Shown: in pieces, positions 22,413 to 34,400 of the stretch
Numbering within the stretch: position 1 is the first letter of the stretch
How the letters are laid out: the number at the start of each line of letters is the position of its first letter
Position numbers and translations under genes: made by a program
DNA from: Calliphora vicina
Taxonomy: Eukaryota; Arthropoda; Insecta; Diptera; Calliphoridae
Length of the DNA stretch: 64,000 bases
NCBI RefSeq assembly: GCF_958450345.1
Contig: NC_088784.1
Location: 45,322,278-45,386,277, forward strand
Direction of reading: 5' to 3'
Notes under the pieces: model-generated
Seen by the model: the letters and a program-made list of their open reading frames with translations, nothing else
What the model was told of the DNA's origin: nothing
Database searches by the model: none

Positions 22413-23473
22413 TTGGGGTATTCACACGGTAGTCATAAAGTCGTATGTCATAAAATAATAACACGAAAAAATATGACTGCTGTGAGCAACCCTCATAAGT
22501 TAGTGTGCTATTTCAAATTTGAGCCAGCTGATAAAAGAAAAAACCATTATAAACAATTACAAATATTTTTAATAAAAAATGCCAAAAACAATTTAATTTA
22601 AATAAACTTAATAATAAAGTAAATAAAATCTTACCTGATAATCTTCTAAACCAGTCATGCCCAAGCCCTATACTCTTGATACTCTTTTGTTTTTGTAATT
22701 GCTCTTAGCTATAGGCTGTGTGTTTTGTATACTCACTAGAGCACTCAGCACTAGCAATACAAAATACACAAACAACTTTGTCTTATTATTTTTTTGTCGT
22801 TCTTCACTGAATACACGCATGTTGAAAGCACCAACACTTTCGTATGCTTTGCTGGTAAACATTGACGACTGCGATCATCCATGTAGATTTTGTTTTTGTT
22901 TATCGTATGATATTTTAAATGTGTATGTTGAAATTGAGTTTTTTTTTCTTTTTTCTTTGTATGAATTGGTTTTAGCAACAACAAATATTGAATAAAAAGT
23001 GGCTTTTCTTTAAATGTATTGGTGTTTACTCTTCCATAAGGAACTTGTGGGCACCCCTGTTCTAAACCATCCATTTTTAAAAAAATATATTAAGAAATTT
23101 CTTGCCACAAAATAAATTGTTTAAGTACATAAACAGCTGTTGTCGGTGACTAAGCCAAATTTTTCTGACGGCGGTTATTTTAAATACGTTTGGTGGCTGC
23201 CAGTCAGCTAAAGTATACAAACAACATTTTCTTACTTTTTTTATATGTCTCAATGCGGCTACTTCTAAATATTATCACCGGCTCGATGAAGAGTTTTTCC
23301 CTTTCGACTTAGATTTACACTGTTTAGTTATGACAAAACAATAAACACAGTATAAAAGGTCTTATTATTTTATGACTTTTTTCTTAGAAGCACAACAACA
23401 ATTTTTTAAAACTATTGTAAAACTTTAGTACTTTATGACAATGACTTGATAGGACACCGTGTGAATACCCCAA
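22413..23473. mobile_element. DNA transposon with TTGGGGTATTCACACGGT ends
   Basis: Left end TTGGGGTATTCACACGGT, right end its perfect complement. Subterminal blocks rich in CATAAA/TTATGAC are also inverted. No recognisable transposase; open frames inside are short. Superfamily not assigned because no clear target duplication was seen. Confidence 0.75.
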
Positions 23474-23639
23474 ATATATAGTTAAATTTATTATCTTATT
23501 AAAAAAATGCAATTAATTACAACTTTGTATGGGCTCAAATTCTAAATTTGGGTCCTCGCAACGTATATTTTGTTATTAAAAAATATGCAGAAATGTTCAA
23601 AAATTCAACTTTGATAAATTTATGAATGACAAAATCTAT

Positions 23640-23748
23640 CAGCCCAATTATGAAAAAAATTCCAAGGGAGTTTTTTCCCTTTCTCATTTTTCCTATTCAA
23701 ATTCTATGTTAAAAAACGAAAAGGGTATTTTTTTTCATAATAGGGTGT
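23640..23748. mobile_element. Short foldback MITE
   Basis: CAGCCCAATTATGAAAAAAA on the left and the approximate complement (TTTTTTTTCATAATAGGGTG) on the right; 109 bp. Confidence 0.55.
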
Positions 23749-24673
23749 ATATTTTTTTAAATAATAACAATTAAAAACTACTTTAAATAAATTTTTTGTT
23801 ATGATTTTTTACCTGTTGTCCAAATCATTTCAGAATTCTTTATGATAATAAACGGTTTGTCGTCCCGGGAATTCCGCAAGATTTTCAATCCCGGGAATTA
23901 TTTTCCTTAGTTTTATGTGATGTTTTTTGAACTCGACTTTCTCTAAAAATTCTTAAAGTTCCAAAACAAATGCAGAGGATTTATACATCATTTAACCCAA
24001 ATAGACAAGTTCATTATTCAATTTATTCCAAAAACTCGTGAATGTTCAGGGCTGTCACAGAATTCTATTCCGATAGAAAGTGGAATTATTTTAGTATTTT
24101 GCTTTTTCAAGAGTAAAATGAAAATTTTTGGAATAAAACCACCTTCCGTGGAATTGAATTTTGTTTAATATTATTGGGTTTTCTTCAAGTTTTAATAATT
24201 TTTGATTTCATAAGCAAAATATTGAAAATTTAATAAAATGTTTGCGAATTAACAGAATTAATTGGAACCTAACGAAGGTAGAACAAAATCTAATGGAAAT
24301 TGAAGCCATTACGTTAAAAATGACAAATGGTGAAAGGTTTGTATACAACCAAAACTATAAATCGAGTCAGTTTATCTCTTTATATTAAATTTTTATTGGA
24401 TTTTTTTATTTGTATCCAATTATATTTTAAAACCAAATACATTTCTTAGATATTTAACGAAAAATTGAATAATTGGTTCCAGGCGGGAATTCCCGTGATC
24501 CCGGGAAATTTCAAAATGAATCCCGATTTCCCGGGAAAAGAAAAACTCTAATAATAGATGACTAAAAATTACTTTGAAATACAGATGATTTTACACAGAC
24601 ATGTTAACATTATTCACAAAAATTATATTTTGATTTCACGATGATGTAATTTGTCTTTAAACTGCACCATATA
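23749..24673. other. Non-coding, with repeated CCCGGGAATT motifs
   Basis: GTCCCGGGAATTCC and ATCCCGGGAATTA at about 23860-23905 are echoed by GGGAATTCCCGTGATCCCGG and TCCCGATTTCCCGGG at about 24484-24535. They may be subterminal repeats of a MITE of about 690 bp; edges not defined. No gene seen. Confidence 0.4.
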
Positions 24674-25133
24674 CAGTAGCCCAAGAAAGTCTACATACAG
24701 GAAAAATGATTATGTTACTTTAATTTAAAGCAGTTTTTTAGTTTTTTTTATGAGATATATAATAATACATGTCTTATGGCGATTTTAGCAAAAAAAAATT
24801 CAAATAACGCCCAAAATTGCACCGTTGATTCTGAGTCAAATAACGAAAAATTCATTTTCGGCGACGCCTACTTTTGGGTGGGCGGGGCTATTTAGTTTCA
24901 TAATATTTTGAACATTAAAGCCCAAAAAACCAAAAAAAAATTTCGATATTTGACTCAGAATCAAAAATTCTAATAACGGTGAAATTTCGGACTTAAGTGA
25001 TGTTGTTTTAATTTTTTTTAGTGTGAATTTATTTTTTTAACAAATATATTTCATTAATTTTAACTTACAAATACAGCTTTCAACTAAAGAAACTTAATTT
25101 GAATTCCTGTATGTAGACTTTATTGGGCTACTG
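24674..25133. mobile_element. Tc1-like MITE
   Basis: TA|CAGTAGCCCAAGAAAGTCTA at the left, and TAGACTTTATTGGGCTACTG|TA at the right. The interior has an inverted pair around GATTCTGAGTCAAATA. 460 bp, non-coding. Confidence 0.85.
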
Positions 25134-25356
25134 TATAGTCAAACCAAGTAAACTATATTTTGTTGGGATCTTCAAAAACCGTGATACGATAAGCCATTAT
25201 TGCAATGTAAAAATACTTCATATCAAAATTGCATCATTACTCCTTTTTACATACTTATAATTCAGTAGAAACACGCAGTAAATAAATTAATTTAAATTTT
25301 ATTATTATTGATTTCTTACTATATTCTAATAATTATAACATTAGTCAGATTTTAAA

Positions 25357-25461
25357 TTACTTTTCATGTTTAGCTCGTGTTTTGGCCAATGCAGTTGCTG
25401 TTATAGTTTTTTCATTTTTTTTGCTCCGTGGTAATGTTGTACAACTGGCTGATATTTTGTC
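25357..25461 (-). CDS. ReepA: Candidate ReepA terminal exon 7b
   Basis: Acceptor ATTTTACAG, phase 0, 34 codons (DKISASCTTLPRSKKNE...AKTRAKHEK) and TAA. AATAAA (minus strand) lies at 25303-25298. The tail is basic and short. It is either an alternative to exon 7a or a chance open segment; the acceptor, phase and poly(A) signal favour the first. Confidence 0.45.
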   Translation of the reverse strand, partial: DKISASCTTLPRSKKNEKTITATALAKTRAKHEK

Positions 25462-28400
25462 CTGTAAAATATGGAGAGGAGTACATGTGTGAAATAATTA
25501 TTATTGTTAAATATTTATTATAAACAAAATAACATTTTGAAATTGTTCTACATGCTTAACACAAAAAAAATATATTTGTATGCAACAAGAAAATACAGTA
25601 CATATTTATTTTATTTTATATATATATACAAATTTTAATTTTCACATAAATCGGCATTCATCGATTTTAGTAGTCACTGAAATGTTATAAAAGGTTCTAC
25701 TGGAGATAACTGAAGCTCAGCACGAAATGTAGTAAATGTACGAGAATATTAGAATGGATTTGCTTTGGCGAATGTTATTGTTATAAGGAACAAAATCCTC
25801 ATGATTTTTTTTACAATATATCGAGGGTAATTTGACCACATGTATTTACCGTGTCCATATTATTTATATTTCGGTTTCCTTGGCACAGCATTTTTCTATT
25901 TGGGGTGAGTTAGGAATATTTATTGTTGATATTTCCAACAGCTGTGTGGAGGGAGGTTGTGGTGCTTTTCCTTTCTTATGAAAATAGGCCCGAGTGATAT
26001 TACTTGGCGAAGACTTATTGATATTTGTTCGGAAATTATTTTCAATTTCTTGTAAACTTGTGCGCATTTCATTTAGGTTTATATTTGTATCTAATATTGA
26101 ATCGTTATTGTGATCCGATGATGTAGATTTCTGATCTTCGATAATATCTGTAAAATTATTATGGTCCATATAAATGTCGTCTGATGCACTTGACATTGTT
26201 TCAAAAAATTCTTCTGCAGATTGTTCAAAATCTTCGTTTTCAATATTATCTAAGTTATAATCATTCACCAGATCCATTTGTGTATATATATTTTGCACAG
26301 AAGATAATATATTATCATGATCGATTTTGTCTTTATATTCGACTTTATTTAGGGACAGTTGATAATCTAACAACTTAAACATGTATGGATTGTCTTCACA
26401 TGCCTCAAATTCGACCTAGGTTAATATAAAAATTTAATAAATTGTGACTTTACATTTAATTAGTTTATTAAAGTACCTAAGTATTTAACATTGTCGTGAA
26501 GTTTTCAACACTACGGTCATTTTCAATATTTAAACATATTGGATATTTGTAATTAATAATTGAGCTTATTGAAATCATAGCTGTATATTGTGAATATTTT
26601 TATTTCAAATATTTGCAAAAACTTAATTATTTTTTGAATTTTAGTTATATTAAAAAAAAAAATTATATTGTTCGAAAGAATTTTAAAAAACTAAGTGTTT
26701 TTCATACAAATTTGTTCGACTATTTCTTTCGATATAGTGGGCTGTAAATATTATTTGATTCGAATATAATAGGGAATTAAATAAATAAATTATACTTAAA
26801 TGTTTTTGAATAAAAATTTTTGATAAATGTATTCAAGTAATAATAAGTTGTATTTTAAATATTATGTGGTGAATAGATTTTAAAATACTCTAATCAATGT
26901 GAAAACATGTTTTCATATTCTAAGGTTATTCATTTCAAAAAAGGGAAAATTATACCTTGATTTTTTTACACCTTTACACAAAAAGTGTAAAAAAATCAGA
27001 GTGTAATTTTCCATTTTTTTGAAATGAATACCCTCTCTGCTTTTAAAGTAAAAATTAAATTTTAGTTTATTCAATTAGATCTGTGTTTATTTGAAAAGCT
27101 TCTATTTGAAATCTGAATGGAATTTGCAACTATTCTCGTAGCCGATAAACAAAATAAATATGATTATTTTGTTTTTCCCAAAAGGAAATCAGAATAAAAA
27201 AGCATGATATTAGGATTGCATGAGGATAATTTATTGGATTTATTTTCAATAAAGATTACCTTTCTGTAGGAATGATGAAATAACAATGGAGGAAAAATAT
27301 CTTAAGTTAAAAACGGAAATCATATTTCGGACATATTGACCAGGTTGACAGAGAAAGACAGCTTTTTATAATTTTCAGCATATATATAGACCAACTGCAG
27401 CATATATATAGACCAGCATAAACTAGACCAACTGGGCTATAAGTTTATTCTACAAAAATAATCTACTCAACATGCTCTTTCAGAATTATAGGGTCGCTAT
27501 TCTGTTGCAATCAAAAAGTCTCAATTTGTTTGACAGTATTATTAATAATGTCATCAAAAAGCAAATAATGATATTGTTCGAACTGTATTTGTATTCTAAT
27601 TGTACTTAAAATGCTTTATATAATTTATAAATTTACTTAGAATAAGGGTGAATTCCAAAATGTATGTATGCAATGCATCCTTAAAAAGTCGAGCGATTCT
27701 TAACACAACCGTGTAAACTTTGATAATGTTTCATATTGCAAAATGTATGAAAAAGTATGATACGTTTTTTTTAAATTTTAACTACGCGTTTGCATGCGTT
27801 TTTAGTCAATAATTCAACAATTAAATAATAATCAAACTTTAGTATTTTCATTTAAAGTCTATTTTTACAAAATGAACGAAGTTTCAAACGAACAATTTGT
27901 GCACAAACGAATTTGATATAAATTTCGTTTTTATAAATCACAAGAATTCTTTATGAAGTCGAAACAAAGTTTCTTTCGTTATTGTGGCGAATATTATTCA
28001 TAAAAACTGGCTGTTACTGACTAAATTTGAAATATAACTTAATCAAAAGATTTGTACTGAAAAAGTATACTTGGTGAATTTACCATCCCTTGTATCTGAA
28101 AATTTTTTATATAACGAAGTTTTACAAAGATAACTTAATTGTTTTTAATATTCATTTCCGAAATTAATATGTAGAAAAACGTAATAATGTCAATTGTGCC
28201 ACAAATCAAATCATTATAATTTGAAAAAAAAATTTAAATAGTTGGGGGATTCAAACAGTCTCCTATTAGGTCGTATTGTCATAATGTCATAAAATATTTT
28301 TTTAGTTTAACTAAATTTTTGTTGGGTTTCAAACAAAAAAGTTATAAACTAATAAGGCTTTTAGAACTATGTTTATTGGTTTGTCATAAAATAACACTTT

Positions 28401-31400
28401 TTTGTTTGCAGCCCAACAAGAATTTGTTTAAACTAAAAAAATATTTTACGACATTATGACAATTTGAGACAGACAGTTTGAATCCCCCAAATATGTATTA
28501 AAATAAAACTGAAAACTAGAAACAGCTGCAAATAAAGATTATTTTTGAACCGAACACTACTAAATACGTATGTATAGTTCTACGCACCGGAATGACCCGA
28601 GTTCACTCGGCCAAGGGCTGTCAACTCAGCAATCACTGCTGCTACAACAACAGCAACATATGTCAAGCCCGGCCAACCAGCCGAATCGACACCAAAGCAA
28701 AATATCCATGGTGCTAAGATAATGCTCTGTATTTGGTGGGTGCAAAAGAGTCATATTTATTATAACCAGCTGAAATCTGGCCAGACCATAACAGGGAACC
28801 TGTAACGAACGCAACTTATTCGTTTCAAACGAGCATTGGCCGAAAAACGGGCAGAATATGCGGCCAGGTATGAAACCGTAGTAATCCATCATGACGACGC
28901 AATACCTGTTAAAAAGTATTTATAATGAAGTGCTTATCGGCTGGATGGTTTCAGAGTCTATAACGGACATACAGTATTGGCCATAACTAAAGCACCCCCT
29001 CAATAGATTTTTTCAAAACATATTTTTTTGATAAAAATGCTTTTTTGAATTCTTATTTGTATATATTTTATTAACTTATATTGTTAATGTTCATATAACA
29101 TTCATTTTGGAAAAGATAATTTTATGAACAATTAATTTAAAATGATAAATCATATAAAAATACAAAACGCAACGGACAAAACAAAAGCACCCCCTTATAA
29201 GATGTTTAAAAATTTGACTACGTTACTGTATATTTGCATTGTGAATTGACGAGACTGACAACGAATGGATTTAAAAATTCCAGAAGATAAAAATAAAGGA
29301 AGGCGTAGTGTGTATAATTTAAGTTTTATACAGTTTATTGTAATAAAAACAATGGCATGGAAAAAGTACTCCAGTGAATTTATTTTTTCAGGCTCATTTC
29401 AAAGTTTTTGCAGACTGGTCGCATATCAACGGTGCATTCTGGAGAACGTCCTCGAAAAAAAACACGATATTATGAGTCCTTGATCAAAAGAGCAATTCAA
29501 AAATATCCTATAGCATAATCTAGTCAAGTATGAACAAGTTTAAGATTATGCGTTAGCGAAAGAACAATCCGTTGAAGAGCTGTAGAAGTCGGATTATTCA
29601 GTTGACGACCAGCAAAAAAACCCATTATATCAGCTAAGAACAAGAAAGTTAGAATGGAGTTTGCCAAAGCGCACATCGACTAGAGTGTCCAAAAATGGAA
29701 GACAGTACTGTTCACTGATTAATCCAAATACAACTTAAAAAGTTCCGATGGAATAAGACGTGTACGCAGACCAAAAGGAGAAAGACTGAATCCTAAGTAT
29801 TGCAAAGGAACAACTAAACATGGAGGAGGCAATGTAATGGTCTGGGGTGTCTTTTCTGGTCAAGGAATTGGGCCAATTCATAAAATTAATGGGATTATGG
29901 ATCATTTCATGTACCGTGATATAATGAAAGATGTAATGCTGCCTTATGCCAGTGAAGAGATGCCACTTAAAGAGAGCTTCCAACAGGATAAAGATCCTAA
30001 GCACACCTCCAAAATTTTTAAGACTTGGCTACAGAGCAATAAAATACAAGTTATTCATTGGACTCCTCAATCTCCTAATATCAATCCTATTGAGAACTTC
30101 AGGGATATTGTTAATATGAAAATAAAACGTGAAAATTGCCGAAATAAGGATCGGAAATTTTCACGATTTATTTCAAGCCGTTAAAATAGCCTGGAAAGGA
30201 ATATTGCAAGACAAGATAAAAAACTTAATATTTTCTATGCCTAAGTGATGTGTTTGTGTCATCCAATGCAAAGTATTTGCAACAAAACAGTAATTAAAAA
30301 TAGTGTTATATTATATCCATCAAGGGGTGCCTTAGTTTTGTCCGTTTAATTTTCTGCCTTAAAATATTTTTTGATTTCATGTTACCACTTATGGAACGAT
30401 TAACTTTAAAAGTATTTGTTTATCAATAATAAACATATTAACAAATAAAAATAATACATAATCGAAATTTAAAACTTTGTTTTTATAAAAGAAAATATAA
30501 TATGAAAAAATTCACTGAGGGGGTGCTTTAGTTATGGCCGATACTGTAGGTAGATAGAAACCTTTTATGTGTTTTATATATATAGATTATTTTGTACATC
30601 TAAAAAAACGAACACATGAACATATTTCTAGTTTCTAATTATTTTTTTCCAATTTTTCTACTCATTGCATATACAGTCACTCACATTTAAAGTCGGACAG
30701 ACACATGACGAAAACTTCTAGCAACAATATTAATGTTTTGATAAAAGAAACTGCATCCAATATTTTTACAATTAAACACAAAACTCTTTTATTTAAAAAC
30801 AACAAAGAATATATATTCTAAGTTCCCTTATAAAATGTATATGAATAAAAGACTAAGAAAAAGTCTCTTTTCAGTCTCACATTGAAAATCGGGCAAAACC
30901 ATGAATGAAATAAATAAGATTGCAACATCGACAATTCCGTTATTTTAGTGTACTCTTTTTTCGTGACGCGTCACGGCGTCATGACGTCAACAGTGATTGT
31001 TTTCTTATGTTTTGAATCTAAAATACTTACTTTTTGTATGAAATTTCAAAACAAATAGTGAAAAATTAATTAAAATGTGGTGTGCAGTCAAAAATTGCAA
31101 TAATAATAATAATCAGCCTTATTACGGTTCTCGAAAATGTGCTTCGACTCGTTTTGGTTCTCGAATTTTTTTTTTGTGTGGTACTACGTACAATTTTCGA
31201 CTGCAAAAAATTTGTAACAGAACAAAAAGAAGAGAGTGACACAAAATTTTAAAAATAGTTAAATATTATGAATCAGTCTGTTGTAAAACGTCAAAAATAA
31301 TAATAATAATAGATATTGGCGCAACAAAAATTAAAAAAGTTACATTAATCTTAGTAACAGGACTCAGTATGTTAAAACTCTCAACACAATTGGTAAGCCC

Positions 31401-34400
31401 TTGCCAATAAGAAGAGGTGTTCCTCAAGGCTCAATCCTAGGCCCTCTTTTGTTTTCACTGTATTCCAACGACTTACAAACAAAACTACATGAATATAAAA
31501 TTCGAATGTATGCGGATGATATTCAGCTTTATATTAGCTGCAAAGTTAACTCGTTTGAACTATGTGATAAAACATTGAACAAGGAATTAAATGATATTTA
31601 TTTGTGGGCAACAGCAAATGGACTGAGTATTAATCCAAAGAAATCTAAATGCATCATTATCGGGAAAAACTTAAAAACCAACTATTTAACATCTAATGTT
31701 AATATAACTGTAAACAATCAAGCAATTGAAATTGTAAACCATGCTAAAAATCATATTAATTATGTTTGTGGGCGCACATTCTCCATGCTCCGGTCTCTTT
31801 GGCACACTCAACACTGTACTCCGTTAAATATTCGTATAATGCTTGCTAAAACGTACCTAACGCCAATACTACTGTATGGTTGTGAGCTATTTGCCAGCAG
31901 TGACTCACGAAGTATGAGAAAACTAAACATAACATTTAATAATATTGTTCGCTATGTGTACGGATTAAAAAGATACGACCACATCTCAGCATTTTCGCAT
32001 AAAATATATGGAATTAGTTTTGATAATTTACTTAAAACACGAGTACTGATTTTCCTTCATAAAATAATATATACGCGACAACCTAACCACCTTTATGATC
32101 GCCTGGTGGCCGCAATTCGACCACTTTTAAACACTTTTTACCACTTTTATGGAAAGAATTTAAAAACAAAATGATGTTCTGCAAATCTAGAGAAAATAAC
32201 CCTTTAAACCATATATGTTTCATCAATATACTTTAAAGTGTACTACAAAAAAACGTGTGGCCTATTTATATATAAGATAATAATAAAAAACCAAAATCGT
32301 GAACTAAAATATAGCAAAAATATTGAAAATTAATAAAGTTAAATATGTCTAATAACATAAAACCTAAAATACATTTTTTTTTATTAAACATAAATAACTT
32401 TTAAACATAATTATTGACTTTTCCATTATAAATCATATACAATTTTCATATAATACAATCAGTTTAGGTCACTGTTGAAGTCACTGAGCTTAAGAGAATT
32501 TTTTGAAGAGAGCCATGTCGCCATCTGTGTTTATTTCTTTATGGGGCAAAACAATGTTTTGTACAATGAAAACGGTAAATATACCGTAATGTTTAAATTT
32601 TCTGCATTTGTTTAAAAAATTATTTTTTATTGCATAATCAATCATTCAGTGAAGTTTATAAAAGTATTTTGAAAATGCCGCGTACCATTAAACAATCCAC
32701 CTTGGAAGAACGCAAAATAGTAATTCAACTGCACTTAGATGGAAAATCTGAACGAGAAATATTGAAATTGACCAAAAAAGTAAATCAACACTGCACGATA
32801 TTATCGCTAGATACAAAGGTAATAGTTTAATTGCAAATAAACAACGTGGAGCCTGTCCAAAAAAAACTTTCCTCCAAAGATGAGATCATGGTTTTAAGGG
32901 AAGTGAAGAAAAATCCGTTTATTTCTGCTCCTAAATTGACTGCGATGGTCAAAGAAGCTTCTGCGACGGAGGTAAACCCTGAAACAATAAGAAGACTTCT
33001 TCGAAAAAATGATTTTCATGGCCGAGTTGCTCGGAAGAAGCCGCCAATAAGCAAGAAAAACCAAAATGAACGACTTTCTTGCATGTCAGTATATGGCTAA
33101 GGATTTTGATTTTTGGAGCACTGTAAGTAGGGACAAAAATAACAATTTTATGGTTTTTTTAATTATAAATTTTTAGGTATTGTTTACTGACGAAAGTAAA
33201 TTCAATTTATTTGGATGTGATGGAAGGGGTAAAGTTTAGCGCAAACTGAACACAGAACAGGAGTTGGCAATTTGCATTTAATTGATGGAATAATGAATAA
33301 ACATGTCTATTTAACAATTTTGATGGCGGCTTCAGGAGTTGGCAATTTGCATTTAATTGATGGAATAATGAATAAACATGTCTATTTAACAATTTTGAAA
33401 GGGTTAGAAAACTCGGCATTGAAAGTAATTTCCAATTCTACCAGGACGACCCAAGCATTCAACTTATGATGTGAAGACTTGGTTGCTGTATTAAATGTGA
33501 GACTGAAAAGAAATGAATTGTTTTTTTGTTTTTAAATAAGAGAGTTTTTGAGATAAAATAAATTAAAAAAAACGTATTTTCTTTCATCAACACATAGATA
33601 TTGTGACTAGAAGTTTTATTATACGTCTGCACGAATTTTAATGTGAGTGACTGTACATATGTTGTGAAATATTTTATATACATACATATTAGGCATATTA
33701 CTAATGTTGGCGAAAATTTTGGCATACCATCACGTGATGGCCAATGTTGTATAAGTAATGAAAATCATTTTTTTAGGCCATTTGGAATCAAAAACATCAC
33801 GCACCAACTCCTTTTACTAAAATAAACCAAACTTTTTTTCTCTGAAAAATTATATAAATAATTTCATAATTTTTTTTGCAAGTGTGAGGGATACTTGCCT
33901 TATTTAAAAACTATTTTTTGAAGTATGTCCGCAGTTATTATTAAAATAAAATATATTGTTTTTCAAAATAAGGGAAAAAATTGAATGATAAACTTTATTG
34001 CGTTTGGTGCGTGAACTTTTTTAAAAACCGCGAAAAAATAATACCGTGGTTTTTTATATTTTTTAATGCTCTATTCGACTATGCTATGCCAATTTGCGTA
34101 TTTGCAAAAATTGTCAATAGTTATATCCCTAATACATATGTATGTGACGGAAATATTTTATATATGAATATTTTCGCTTCAAAAATGTTTAACTATGCAC
34201 AATTTCGTATTTACATTTTTCAACATCGTATGGCGAATTCATACAAGGTGGTGGTAGTTCTACAAAAACAACAATTGATCTTAACAAATGTCAAAAAACA
34301 AAAATTAAAAATTAAACAAATAAGTATTAAAACTTAATATCTTCTAATATATAAAAATCTCGTGTCACAATGTTAGTGTTTGAACTCCTCCGAAACGGCT

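Larger units (their letters stand above)
30674..33653 (+). mobile_element. Tc1-like transposon hosting a LINE fragment
   Basis: TA|CAGTCACTCACATTTAAAG at left and AATGTGAGTGACTG|TA at right, with an inner match (AAAACTTCTAG) about 45 bp further in. The total of 2980 bp is long for Tc1 because of a LINE fragment at about 31345-32345 and a region of unknown origin at 30890-31340. Confidence 0.9.

Noticed and set aside
22699..23074. Open frames on both strands inside 22413-23473
   Set aside because: No motif of a transposase or cellular protein; overlapping on both strands.
25600..25630. TATA-rich tract as promoter
   Set aside because: Simple (AT)n repeat; no gene start nearby on the proper strand.
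33981..34337. 118-codon frame, with similar frame at 44269-44469
   Set aside because: Both derive from MITE family C, whose copies are non-coding and do not preserve the frame.
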